41,362 nucleotides of DNA from Verrucomicrobiota bacterium (GTDB lineage: Bacteria; Verrucomicrobiota; Verrucomicrobiia; Opitutales; Opitutaceae). The stretch is from contig JAGVUB010000037.1 in the NCBI GenBank assembly GCA_019136515.1, positions 1 through 41,362 of the forward strand, read 5' to 3'. The translations under genes and the position numbers were made by a program. The notes under the pieces were generated by a model. It did no database searches. It saw only the letters and a list, made by a program, of their open reading frames with translations, and was not told the DNA's origin. Positions 33,538 through 41,362 of this stretch are shown one piece after another (the first letter of the stretch is position 1; each line of letters starts with the position of its first letter).

Positions 33538-34278
33538 TCAGATCGCCATGCCGCCGTCAACGGGAAAAACCTGGCCGGTAATGTAGCCAGATTCCTCCGC
33601 ACAGAGGAACTCGACCATGGCGGCAATCTCGGTGGCCTCGCCGAAACGTTTCAGCGGGACGGCATCGAGAATCTTGGCGGAAATGTCGGCGTCGCCGGTG
33701 AACGTCGTCGTCATGTCGGTCTTGATGAACCCGGGGGCGACGGCGTTGACGGTGATGCTGCGGCTGGCGAACTCCTTGGCCATCGTCTTGGTGAAGCCGA
33801 TCATGCCGGCCTTCGCCGCGGAATAGTTGGCCTGGCCGGCGTTGCCCATCACCCCGCTCACGGAGGTGATGTTGACGATGCGCCCCCAGCGCTGGCGGGT
33901 CATCGGCCGGGCAAGGCCCTTGGTCCAGTAGAAGCAGCTGGAGAGATTGGTCTCGATCACGCTGTGCCAGTCCTCGTCGCTCATGCGCAGGATCAGGCCG
34001 TCCTTGGTGTTGACGAGAATATCGATGGTCTGGAACTCCGCCAGGATCTGCTCGCAGGCCTTCGCCACCGCGGCGCCGTCGGCCACGTCGACCGCGACCG
34101 CCTTGGCGGAACCACCTGCGGCCCGGATGCCTTCGGCCACCGCACCGCAGGTCGCCTCGGTCCGGCTCACGCACACCACGGTCACGCCGCGGCTGGCCAG
34201 CGCCTCGGCGATGGCCTTGCCGATACCGCGGCCGGCGCCGGTGACGACGGCGGTGCGCTTGTTGTAGGTGAAGCTCAT
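33538..34278 (-). CDS. fabG: 3-oxoacyl-[ACP] reductase, lacking the NNAG motif
   Basis: This 246-residue short-chain dehydrogenase reduces 3-oxoacyl-ACP with NADPH. The Rossmann motif [17 protein letters not shown] (11-27), catalytic Ser in [10 protein letters not shown], the [13 protein letters not shown] tetrad Tyr/Lys (152 and 156) and the C-terminal [14 protein letters not shown] are all present. At residues 87-95 the sequence reads [13 protein letters not shown], where FabG normally has ILVNNAGITKDGL. The in-frame loss of four residues (N-A-G-I) removes the NNAG element that supports the cofactor sheet and carries a catalytic-tetrad Asn. Function is doubtful if the sequence is right. It is the first gene of the fabG-acpP-fabF cluster. 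The ATG at 34278 matches the family start. Confidence 0.85.
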   Translation of the reverse strand: MSFTYNKRTAVVTGAGRGIGKAIAEALASRGVTVVCVSRTEATCGAVAEGIRAAGGSAKAVAVDVADGAAVAKACEQILAEFQTIDILVNTKDGLILRMSDEDWHSVIETNLSSCFYWTKGLARPMTRQRWGRIVNITSVSGVMGNAGQANYSAAKAGMIGFTKTMAKEFASRSITVNAVAPGFIKTDMTTTFTGDADISAKILDAVPLKRFGEATEIAAMVEFLCAEESGYITGQVFPVDGGMAI

Positions 34279-34385
34279 GAAGGAAGGACTTGGAGTCGGG
34301 ATTTGAAAACGAAGGTCGAGAATTCCGGCGGCTTCGCCCCGGTTGGCAAGGACCAATCCTCAGACGCAAAACCCCGCCAACTCGT

Positions 34386-35549
34386 TCAATACACGTCGCG
34401 CTGGTAGCGACCTGCCCCCTTCAGCCGCCTCACGTACTCGACCGCCGCCTCCGGCGTCAGCCCGCCCTGCTCCGCCACGATCCGGTGCAGCGCCGCGTCC
34501 ACGTCCTTGGCCATCCGCTTGGCGTCGCCACAGACATAGAACGCCGCTCCGCCCTCCAACCAACGCCACAATTCGGGCGCCGCCTCCAACATCCGGTGCT
34601 GGACATAGACGCGTTCCGCCTGATCGCGGCTGAAGGCAAGGTCCAGCCGCGCCAAGTGCCCGCCCGCCCGCCAAGCCTCCAACTCCTCGCGGTACAGGTA
34701 GTCGCTCGCCCGATGCCAGTCGCCGAAGAACAGCCAGTTGCGTCCCGCCGCCCCAGTCGCCGCCCGCTCCTGCAGGAACGCCCGGAACGGCGCGATCCCC
34801 GCCCCCGGCCCGACCATGATCACATCCCGTCCGCCATCCTCCGGCAGCCGGAAGTGGGACTCGGCTACGAACACCATCACCGGCGTCTCCCCCAGGGCCA
34901 CCCGGTCCGCCAGAAACGTCGAGCACACCCCGTGGCGATCGCGCCGGTTGGTCTGGTACCGCACGACCGAGACCGTCAGGTGCACCTCGTGCGGATGCCG
35001 CTTGGGTGACGAGGCGATCGAATACAGCCGAGGCGTGAGCCGGCGCAGCAGATCGACGAACTCCTGCGGGGCCAGGCGCACGCTCGGATGCTCGTGCAGC
35101 AGATCCACAAAGTGCCGCTCGGCGGTGAACTCCCCCAATCGCGCCGCCGCCTCCGGCGCCAGCAAGGCCTCCAGCCGCGCCCGCTCACCCGCGTCGCGCG
35201 CCCGCTGCGCAAACGCCGCCACCGCTCGCCGGCTCGGCGCCGCCAGCGACAGCCGCTGCAACAACGCCTCCCGCAAGGGCGCCCGCCCCCCGCCCGCCGG
35301 CAGCTCCACCGTCTCCCATCCCGTCGCCCCGAGTCGCTCGATGATCTCCTCGACCTCCACCGGCCGGTTGGTCGGATGGATGCCCAGAGCATCGCCCGCC
35401 GAATAGCTCAGGCCGCTGCCCGCCAGATCGATGACGAAATGCCGCGTGTCCTTCTCGGACCGGGGGCCGGAGAGAAGACGGTTTTCGAGAACCCGCGTGA
35501 GCAGAGGGTGGTCCTTGGAATAGGCCGGCGCTTGGATCGAAACGGACAT
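34386..35549 (-). CDS. CysJ-like FAD/NADPH reductase without flavodoxin domain
   Basis: This 387-residue protein matches the FAD- and NADPH-binding half of sulfite reductase flavoprotein and cytochrome P450 reductase. Motifs are TRHFVIDLAGSGLSYSAGD (connecting domain), RLYSIASSPKRHPHEVHLTV (FAD), GVCSTFLADR, VIMVGPGAGIAPFRAFLQER (NADPH), NWLFFGDWHRASDYLYREEL and the C-terminal aromatic residue (YQRDVY) that stacks on FAD. The FMN-binding flavodoxin domain of CysJ is absent, so electrons must pass to a separate carrier or directly to a partner enzyme not seen here. The ATG at 35549 is divergent from the pseudouridine synthase. It lies 107 bases upstream of fabG on the same strand. Confidence 0.85.
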   Translation of the reverse strand: MSVSIQAPAYSKDHPLLTRVLENRLLSGPRSEKDTRHFVIDLAGSGLSYSAGDALGIHPTNRPVEVEEIIERLGATGWETVELPAGGGRAPLREALLQRLSLAAPSRRAVAAFAQRARDAGERARLEALLAPEAAARLGEFTAERHFVDLLHEHPSVRLAPQEFVDLLRRLTPRLYSIASSPKRHPHEVHLTVSVVRYQTNRRDRHGVCSTFLADRVALGETPVMVFVAESHFRLPEDGGRDVIMVGPGAGIAPFRAFLQERAATGAAGRNWLFFGDWHRASDYLYREELEAWRAGGHLARLDLAFSRDQAERVYVQHRMLEAAPELWRWLEGGAAFYVCGDAKRMAKDVDAALHRIVAEQGGLTPEAAVEYVRRLKGAGRYQRDVY

Positions 35550-35714
35550 GGCGCCCCGCCCGATAAGCAACTCTTCCAGTCTCGCAAGAAATACTTCTAC
35601 GCCGCCAGCGGCCCTCCCCTCGCCGCCCCAAACCACCACGACGCCCCGCTCCCCGACCTCCGCCGCGCTTTCTGGCTTGGTTTCCCCGCCCATCTCGCCG
35701 CCAATAGCCACCCT

Positions 35715-36455
35715 ATGGAACCCGTCCGACTGCAAAAGTATCTCGCCGACGCCGGCGTGTGTTCCCGCCGCGCGGCCGAAGCACTCATCGAGGCCGGCGA
35801 GGTCTCCGTCAACGGCAAGGCGGCCGAGCTCGGCCAGAAGATCGTCCCCGGCGCCGACCGCGTGAACGTCCGGGGCAAGTTCATCGCCGGCGGCCCCGCC
35901 GTCTCGGGTGCCAAAATCACCTTGCTCGTCCACAAGCCCAAGGGCGTCGTCTGCGGCACCCCCGACGGCCGCCACCCCGAGACCGTCTACGATCTCGTGC
36001 CCAAGCAGTACGCCCGCCAGCGTTTCCTCATCGCCGGCCGACTCGACCTCGAGGCCGAGGGTCTCGTGCTGCTCACCTCCGATGGCGCCCTCGCCGATCG
36101 CATCGCCCGCGGCGCCGATCCGGTCCTGCGCCGCATGCGGGTCTCCCTGCGCGAGTCCTTCCCGCGCAGCCGCGTCGCCCAGTTGCTCAAGGGCGTGCGC
36201 ATCGAGGACGAACTCGTCGCCGCCGAGCAGGTCTTCGTGCTCCACCCCGACGCCTCCGGCTCCTCCAGCGAACTCGAGGTCCACGTCAGCCACGGCCGCG
36301 GTCGCGGACTGCGCGAGCTGTTCACCACAATCGGCTGCGATGTGAAACGCATCCAGTGCACCCAGATCGGCGTACACAAGCTCAGCGGAATGCCGTTGCG
36401 GGGTTCCCGCGTGCTCGATACCGACGAGATCGAGAAACTATTCCGCGCGGAATGA
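35715..36455 (+). CDS. RsuA/RluB-family rRNA pseudouridine synthase
   Basis: This 246-residue enzyme has an N-terminal S4 RNA-binding domain (VRLQKYLADAGVCSRRAAEA, 4-23, to about 60) and then the catalytic domain. The catalytic Asp 111 is in IAGRLDLEAEGLVLLTSDGA. The segment after it (ADPVLRRMRVSL) departs from the usual E-K-x-Y pattern, which may indicate a divergent subgroup. The C-terminal DVKRIQCTQIGVHKLSGMPL is typical. Whether it modifies 16S or 23S rRNA cannot be decided. It leads a plus-strand series of envelope-related genes, with a 31-base gap to the next. Confidence 0.85.
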   Translation: MEPVRLQKYLADAGVCSRRAAEALIEAGEVSVNGKAAELGQKIVPGADRVNVRGKFIAGGPAVSGAKITLLVHKPKGVVCGTPDGRHPETVYDLVPKQYARQRFLIAGRLDLEAEGLVLLTSDGALADRIARGADPVLRRMRVSLRESFPRSRVAQLLKGVRIEDELVAAEQVFVLHPDASGSSSELEVHVSHGRGRGLRELFTTIGCDVKRIQCTQIGVHKLSGMPLRGSRVLDTDEIEKLFRAE

Positions 36456-36486
36456 GTCTTCATCCCCGCCCCTTCCTCCTCCTGCC

Positions 36487-37239
36487 ATGAATCTGCGCCA
36501 TCTCCTTGTCGGTCTTTTCCTCGCCGCCACCGCCGCCTTGCACGCCGAGCCGCTCACCCGCGCCGCCTCCGTGTACGCCCGGCCCGAACCCTCCGCCACT
36601 GTGCTCAAGGTCCTGCCCGTCGGCACCGAACCCACCCCCGCCCTCAATCCCGCCGAACCCGCCCCCGCCGGCTGGATGGCCGTCGAGGTCGCCGGGCCGC
36701 GCGAGTTGTTCGTGAGCAACGGCGACGTGGGCAAGAATCTCGACGTCAAACCCGGCGCATTCTTCTATCTGCGCGCCGACCGCCGTGCCCCGGTCGTGGC
36801 CACCATGCAGCCCGGCGACAAGGCCGAGCTCGCGAACCTCGCCGGCGACTTCACCTCCTTCATGGTCGAGAAACCGATCGTCGGATACATCAAGCTCGGC
36901 GGCGGCCTCGCCACCGCGCCCGCCGCCCCCACCCGGCCCTCCGTCGTCGTCTCCGGTCCCGTCGCGGCCGGTGAGATCGGCCGCGCCGCCATGCCACGTT
37001 TCTACGAGGGCCGCTTCGCCGCCACGCAGAATTTCATCACCTACAAGCACCCGTACAACTTCCAGCTGATCGACTCCACCGGCAACCGCTTCGCCTACCT
37101 CGACATCAGCCGCCTCCTGCTCACCGACAAAGTCGACCTCTTCGTCGACCGTGTCGTCATCATCTATGGCACCGCCCGCACCCTCAATCAGGAGGGAACC
37201 AAGCGCGTGATCGAGGTCGAGAGCCTGCACCTGAAGTGA
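36487..37239 (+). CDS. Secreted protein with SH3-like N-terminal domain
   Basis: This 250-residue protein has a signal peptide (about 1-20, LLVGLFLAATAALHAEP). The N-terminal half looks like bacterial SH3-type repeats (AASVYARPEPSATVLKVLPVG, then FFYLRADRRAPVVATMQPGD). The C-terminal half (about 170-250, FYEGRFAATQNFITYKHPYNFQL and AYLDISRLLLTDKVDLFVDR) is conserved in look but unknown to me. A cell-envelope role is plausible and no enzyme motif is seen. It may be co-transcribed with the pseudouridine synthase, and a terminator follows. Confidence 0.65.
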   Translation: MNLRHLLVGLFLAATAALHAEPLTRAASVYARPEPSATVLKVLPVGTEPTPALNPAEPAPAGWMAVEVAGPRELFVSNGDVGKNLDVKPGAFFYLRADRRAPVVATMQPGDKAELANLAGDFTSFMVEKPIVGYIKLGGGLATAPAAPTRPSVVVSGPVAAGEIGRAAMPRFYEGRFAATQNFITYKHPYNFQLIDSTGNRFAYLDISRLLLTDKVDLFVDRVVIIYGTARTLNQEGTKRVIEVESLHLK

Positions 37240-37284
37240 GGCCCGCCCGGGCGATGGCCGCTTCCGCCCGTCGCCCCGTACTGC

Positions 37285-37319
37285 AGCGCCGGCCCATGCT
37301 CCCGCCGGCGCTTTCCTTT
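37285..37319 (+). terminator. Rho-independent terminator
   Basis: AGCGCCGGC (37285-37293) and GCCGGCGCT (37304-37312) form a perfect 9-bp stem around a 10-base loop, followed by TTCCTTTA. It lies just before the ATG of the large AsmA-like gene, so it may attenuate rather than fully block. Confidence 0.8.
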
Positions 37320-37327
37320 ATCTGCCG

Positions 37328-40123
37328 ATGAACGACTCACGACCTTGGCTGCGGGTGTGTCGGCGTTGCGCCCACAATCTGGGCAGCGCCTGCCTCACCT
37401 CCGTCTGCTGGCTGCTCTGGGTCGCGCTCGGTGCCTCGCTGGTGCTGCTCGCCACCATCTATTTCCGCCGCGAGCTCACCGTCCCTGATTTTCTCCTGCG
37501 GCGCCTTGAGCAGAAGCTCGAGTTCGCCCACCTCTCCGCCCGCTTCGGCCGCACCGCCTTCGATCCGCGCGGCAACCTCGTGCTCGAGGATGTTCGCCTT
37601 TACGGCTCCGGCATCGACGAACCCTTGGCGCGCGCCGCCGCCATCCGCCTGCACCTCGATTTCTGGGCCGTCACCAGCGGCGATTTCGATGTCCACCGCA
37701 TCGAGATCACCGACGCACGCCTCGACTGCCCCGCCCTCGTCTCCCCCTCCGGCGTGAGCGAGCCGGTCGTCGCCGACCTCGGGGCCACCCTGCGGCGCGA
37801 CAACGACCTATGGGAGATCCCCGACGCCTCTTTCCACACCGGCCGGGTCCTCGTCACCGCCCGTGTGCGTTGGCCCGCGCCCACCGCCGGCCCCCGCCGC
37901 CAGCTTCCCACCGACCTGCTCAAGAACTACATCGCGCTCGCCCGCCGAGCCGCCGATGTGCTCCGGCACACCGCACCGCTTGAGGATGCCCGCCTCCACC
38001 TCGCCATCACCGGCGACCCCGGCACCCCGCCCCGTCTCCATGCCGAGCTGGCCGTCGGCCACGCGTCATACTCCGTCACCCCCGCCCTCGAACCGGTTGT
38101 CGCCGAGAATTTGCGCGTGGTCGCCGATACCGCCTGGCGTCCCGGCGGCCTCGATCCAGCCGCGATCGTCGTCACCGCCGGCCGGCTCGCTGGTCCCCGC
38201 GGGCTGACCGTCTCGCACCCTTGGGCACGCACGACCGGCCACCTCGCGTTTGCGCCCCTGCGCTGGTTCGGCGGCCCGGTCGAGTTTTCCGCCGCCGTCG
38301 TCAACCGCGGCACCGACACCGCCGCGCACCCGCGCGCCACGGTCTGGTTCGACTCGCTTTCCCACCTACGGGCCGAACTCGCCACCCTCGCCCAAGGCGA
38401 GAGCCCGGTCAGCCTCCGCGCCACCGTCGACACCGTCGCCCGCACCGCCGAGGCCGACATCGACGCCACTCTCGCACCGGCCCTCCTCAACGATGCCGCT
38501 GCCCGCGCCGCCGTGTGGCGCAAAAGTCGCATCCTCGCCCGGCTCGCGTTTTCCGAACCCGCCGAACTCACCGGCCACGTGAGCCTCGCCCCCGGCTGGA
38601 AACTCCGCGAAGCCCGCGCGTCCGCCCGGGTCGGCGCCGCGGTCGCCTATGGCCTCGCACTCGAACGCACCGAAGCCGCGATCACGATCGATCCGCAGCG
38701 GCTCCTGGTCGAGCCGCTCGTGTTCCACGGCCGCGACACCGCCGTGCGCGGCAGCTACGGCATGGACCTGAAGACACAGGACTACCGCTTCCTGCTCGAC
38801 GGCCACTTCTTCCCCGCGTCCATCGACGACTGGTTCAGCGAGTGGTGGACCCGCCTCTGGAACGATTTCCAGTTCGGCGCGCGCCCCCCCGAGACCTCCA
38901 TCGACGTCCTCGGCCGCTGGCGCTCGCCCGAACGCTCCGTCGTCTACGGCTGGGCCGACATCGCTCCTGTCACCCTGCGCGGAGTGCCGCTCGACCGTCT
39001 CCGCGCCACCTTCTTCATCCGCCCCGAACACTACGACATCCTCGCTTTCGAGGGCCGGCGCGGCGCGCTCGCGGCCAGCGGCGGGTTCACTCGTCACGAC
39101 GATTCCGAAACCAAGCAACCGCGCTGGATCGACTTCGCCTTCCACTCCACGCTGCCGCTCGGGGAAGGCGCCCGGTTTTTCGGGCCCGAGGGTACTCGCA
39201 CCGTCGAGCCGTTCGTCTTCGCGCAACCGCCCGAGATCGCCGCCACCGGACGCATGGACTGGACCGCCGCCGGGCTCCGCCAGAACATCCACGCCACCGC
39301 CGCCGCCCCGGGCGAGTTCCGTTTCCACGAGTTTCCCGTCCAGAACGCCCGCGTCGCCCTCGACCTCGTCGACTCCACCATCCACGTACGCTCCATCGCC
39401 GCCGAGCTCGCCGGCGGCCCGCTCGCCGGCTCCGCCACCGTCACCGGCCCGGTCGACGCCCGCCGTCTCGCCTTCTCGGGCACGCTCAAGGGCGCCAACC
39501 TCGCCGGTACCGTGAAGACGTGGGCCGACTACCGCGCCCGCACCGCCCCCCCCGGCACTCCGCCGCTGCCCGACAGCGCCTCCCGCCTCGGCGAAAAGGG
39601 CCGGCTCGACCTCACACTCGACGCGGCCGGTCCGCTCGAGAACCTCTACGCCCTCCAGGGCCAGGGCAACGCCACCGTCCGCGGCGCCGAGCTCGCCGAG
39701 ATCGAGATGTTCGGCGCTCTCTCCCGCCTGCTCCGCGGCACCCTCCTCGGCTTCACCTCGTTCCAGTTCACCGATGCCGACGCGAAGTTCGCACTCAATG
39801 GCGAGCACCTCGACTTCACCGCGCTCCAGCTCACCGGGCCGAGCGCCGCCATCAAGGGCAAGGGCCGATACACGATGCCCGACAGCTCGCTCAGCTTCAA
39901 CGTGGCGCTCTTCCCCTTCCGCGAAAGCAGCTTCCCGGTCTTCACCGTCCTGGGCACCATGCTCACGCCGCTCTCCCACGCGTTCGAGATCCGGCTCGGC
40001 GGCACGCTCGCCAAGCCCGAGTGGTCGCTCGCCGCCGGCGCCGGCGCGCTCTATCCCGCCCCGATGACCAAACCGTCGGATCCCGAAACCAAGGACACCA
40101 CCGCGCCCGCTTCCGCGCATTGA
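37328..40123 (+). CDS. Large AsmA-like envelope protein
   Basis: This 931-residue protein has one N-terminal membrane helix (about 24-46, SVCWLLWVALGASLVLLATIYF) and a long, beta-rich periplasmic part. The features fit the AsmA/YhdP/TamB superfamily: N-terminal LRRLEQKLEFAHLSARFGRT followed by LVLEDVRLYGSG, and C-terminal repeats such as LAEIEMFGALSRLLRGT, FTDADAKFALNGEHL and SFNVALFPFRESSFPVF, ending with FEIRLGGTLAKPEWSLA. Such proteins are thought to bridge the membranes and carry lipids. The family call is from pattern and architecture rather than a diagnostic motif. It is followed at 37 bases by a lipoprotein gene. Confidence 0.7.
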   Translation: MNDSRPWLRVCRRCAHNLGSACLTSVCWLLWVALGASLVLLATIYFRRELTVPDFLLRRLEQKLEFAHLSARFGRTAFDPRGNLVLEDVRLYGSGIDEPLARAAAIRLHLDFWAVTSGDFDVHRIEITDARLDCPALVSPSGVSEPVVADLGATLRRDNDLWEIPDASFHTGRVLVTARVRWPAPTAGPRRQLPTDLLKNYIALARRAADVLRHTAPLEDARLHLAITGDPGTPPRLHAELAVGHASYSVTPALEPVVAENLRVVADTAWRPGGLDPAAIVVTAGRLAGPRGLTVSHPWARTTGHLAFAPLRWFGGPVEFSAAVVNRGTDTAAHPRATVWFDSLSHLRAELATLAQGESPVSLRATVDTVARTAEADIDATLAPALLNDAAARAAVWRKSRILARLAFSEPAELTGHVSLAPGWKLREARASARVGAAVAYGLALERTEAAITIDPQRLLVEPLVFHGRDTAVRGSYGMDLKTQDYRFLLDGHFFPASIDDWFSEWWTRLWNDFQFGARPPETSIDVLGRWRSPERSVVYGWADIAPVTLRGVPLDRLRATFFIRPEHYDILAFEGRRGALAASGGFTRHDDSETKQPRWIDFAFHSTLPLGEGARFFGPEGTRTVEPFVFAQPPEIAATGRMDWTAAGLRQNIHATAAAPGEFRFHEFPVQNARVALDLVDSTIHVRSIAAELAGGPLAGSATVTGPVDARRLAFSGTLKGANLAGTVKTWADYRARTAPPGTPPLPDSASRLGEKGRLDLTLDAAGPLENLYALQGQGNATVRGAELAEIEMFGALSRLLRGTLLGFTSFQFTDADAKFALNGEHLDFTALQLTGPSAAIKGKGRYTMPDSSLSFNVALFPFRESSFPVFTVLGTMLTPLSHAFEIRLGGTLAKPEWSLAAGAGALYPAPMTKPSDPETKDTTAPASAH

Positions 40124-40160
40124 ACTCCGCCGGATTTTCGCCCACGCTCGCTCCGTCGCC

Positions 40161-40580
40161 GTGAAAATCGCCCGTCCCCACCTCCTCTTCGCGCTGCTCG
40201 CGTTTGCGCTGGGCTTGGTCGGCTGCGTGACCACGGAAACCGGCCCCGCCCCACTGCCTTCCGTCGTCTGCACGCTGCGCTGCGCGGACACCACCACGCT
40301 GGCCTATGGCACCGTCCTCGAGCTTCGGCTCGTCGACTTCACCCGTCCCGACACCCGCCCGCTGGTCCTCGCCGAACGCATCGATTCCAACCCCGGCCAG
40401 TTGCCGCTGCGCTACCGCCTTTTCTACAACGCCTCCGCCATCAATCCGGCGCACGACTACGGAGTCGAGGCGCGCATCCTCTTCGAGGGCCGTCCGCTCT
40501 GGGTTCAGCCCGAGCCGCTTCCGGTCATCACCAAGGACCATCCCTACGAAGTCGAGGTCATGCTCCAGCCGGCGCCCTGA
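40161..40580 (+). CDS. YbaY-like lipoprotein
   Basis: This 139-residue protein starts with GTG and has a lipobox LVGC (Cys 22). The mature part is a single beta-sandwich domain with TLAYGTVLELRLVDFTRP, PLRYRLFYNASAINPAHDYG and VEARILFEGRPLWVQPEP. This matches the YbaY/YscW-like lipoprotein family, whose role is unclear. It lies between the AsmA-like gene and the dehydrogenase remnant with short gaps, so it is probably part of an envelope operon. Confidence 0.75.
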   Translation: MKIARPHLLFALLAFALGLVGCVTTETGPAPLPSVVCTLRCADTTTLAYGTVLELRLVDFTRPDTRPLVLAERIDSNPGQLPLRYRLFYNASAINPAHDYGVEARILFEGRPLWVQPEPLPVITKDHPYEVEVMLQPAP

Positions 40581-40593
40581 GCCCGCGTCCCGC

Positions 40594-41351
40594 ATGAATT
40601 CCGCCCACTTCGCCGGCCGCGTCGTCTGGATCACCGGCGCCTCCTCCGGCATTGGCGAGGCCTGCGCCGTCGCCTTCGCCCAAGCCGGCGCGCAACTGGT
40701 CCTCTCCGCCCGCCGGGCCGACGAGCTCGCGACCTCACCCGCCCTCAGGACTTCGCCCCCGCCGCCGCCGCCGTCCAGACCCGCTTCGGCCGCCTCGATG
40801 TCCTCATCAACAACGGCGGCATCGGCCAACGCTCCCTCGCGCAGGAGACGCTCCCCGCCGTCGAACGTGCCGTGATGGAGGTGAACTACTTCGGCGCGAT
40901 CGGCCTCACCAAGGCCGCGCTGCCGCTCCTCCTCGCCCGGCGCCAGGGCAGCATCGTCGCGGTGAGCAGCGTCATGGGCTACCTCGGCACGCCGAAACGC
41001 GCCGCCTACGCCGCCGCCAAACACGCGCTCCACGGCTGGTTCGACTCGCTGCGCGCCGAGGTCGGCCCGCAGGGCCTCCACGTCTGCCTCGTCTGTCCCG
41101 GCTACGTGCGCACCAACCTCTCCCGCCACGCCCTCGCTGCCGACGGCGCCCCCCACGCCCGCCTCGATCGCGGCCAGGCGCGTGGCCTCGCCCCCGAGCG
41201 TGTCGCCACCGCTGTCCTACGCGCGCTCGTGCACCGCCGCGACGAGGTCTTCGTCGGCGGGCCCGAACTGTGGGCCGTGCGCCTCAAGCGCCACCTGCCC
41301 CGCCTCTGGGGCTGGGTCTTGCGCCGCGCCGTGGCGCGCGGGCGGTTCTGA
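40594..41351 (+). pseudogene. Short-chain dehydrogenase broken by an internal deletion
   Basis: From the ATG at 40594 the frame encodes a normal SDR start (GRVVWITGASSGIGEACAVA, then QLVLSARRADEL). At about 40730 it shifts. In another frame the sequence continues as DLTRPQDFAPAAAAVQTRFG and RLDVLINNGGIGQRSLAQET, then the catalytic part (VAVSSVMGYLGTPKRAAYAA with the Tyr/Lys of YAAAK), and ends at 41351. Roughly 25 residues expected between RRADEL and DLTRPQ are missing. The NNGG motif and catalytic residues survive, so the lesion is the only defect visible. It resembles the DHRS7-like bacterial SDRs. It is either a pseudogene or a sequence error. Confidence 0.75.
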
Positions 41352-41362
41352 CGTTGCCCCCG

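Overview
The window is GC-rich bacterial chromosome. Lines sampled by eye run near 70% G+C, except roughly the first 3 kb, which is visibly lower (about 57% in the lines I counted). Gene content and order (fabG-acpP-fabF, a DHBP synthase with a degenerate GTP cyclohydrolase II domain, ribH, nusB, ftsY), frequent absence of a clear Shine-Dalgarno, REP-like palindromes, and small repeat-flanked cargo genes (four-helix-bundle and GxxExxY families) suggest a member of Opitutaceae (Verrucomicrobiota). That assignment is inference; the window has no rRNA gene.

Region 1 (1-3014) looks like the end of a genomic island. It holds a LanC-like protein without zinc ligands and a divergent glycosyltransferase-like gene. 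It stops at 2991-3014 with a sequence that reads as the 3' end of a tRNA including CCA (T-loop, acceptor strand, G73, CCA), as expected for an attachment-site duplicate.

Region 2 (3078-11471) is a copper/silver-type efflux locus. A minus-strand anti-sigma / periplasmic sensor / ECF sigma trio, in the order of cnrYXH, faces a plus-strand outer-membrane channel, CusB-like adaptor, CusA-like RND pump and a secreted YHS-like protein. Region 3 (11487-19703) is a second tripartite RND system on the minus strand. Its outer-membrane factor is fused to a periplasmic-binding-protein-like domain, and a divergent LysR regulator lies beside it. Region 4 (19853-24614) has a small membrane protein, tatC, sufU and pyruvate phosphate dikinase with a promoter and a strong terminator.

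Region 5 (24654-30610) mixes housekeeping genes (response-regulator/histidine-kinase hybrid, TIGR04282-like transferase, PDZ protein, ftsY, nusB, ribH) with two inserted small genes. One is a four-helix-bundle (23S rRNA IVS / Avd-like) gene bracketed by 9-bp-period GTCCAT arrays. The other is a GxxExxY gene bracketed by inverted AATGTGGAAATCAGG-type repeats. In both, the stop codon lies inside the flanking repeat. This shared architecture is the best candidate for an undescribed mobile-element type here.

Region 6 (30810-35549, minus) is riboflavin and fatty-acid synthesis plus a CysJ-like FAD/NADPH reductase. As given, fabF is broken by an internal deletion with frameshift and has lost its C-terminus. 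fabG lacks the NNAG motif. Region 7 (35715-41351, plus) has an RsuA/RluB pseudouridine synthase, a secreted SH3-like protein, a large AsmA-like protein, a YbaY-like lipoprotein and a short-chain dehydrogenase that is also broken by an internal deletion. The recurrent small deletions are either real decay or an assembly fault and should be checked against reads.
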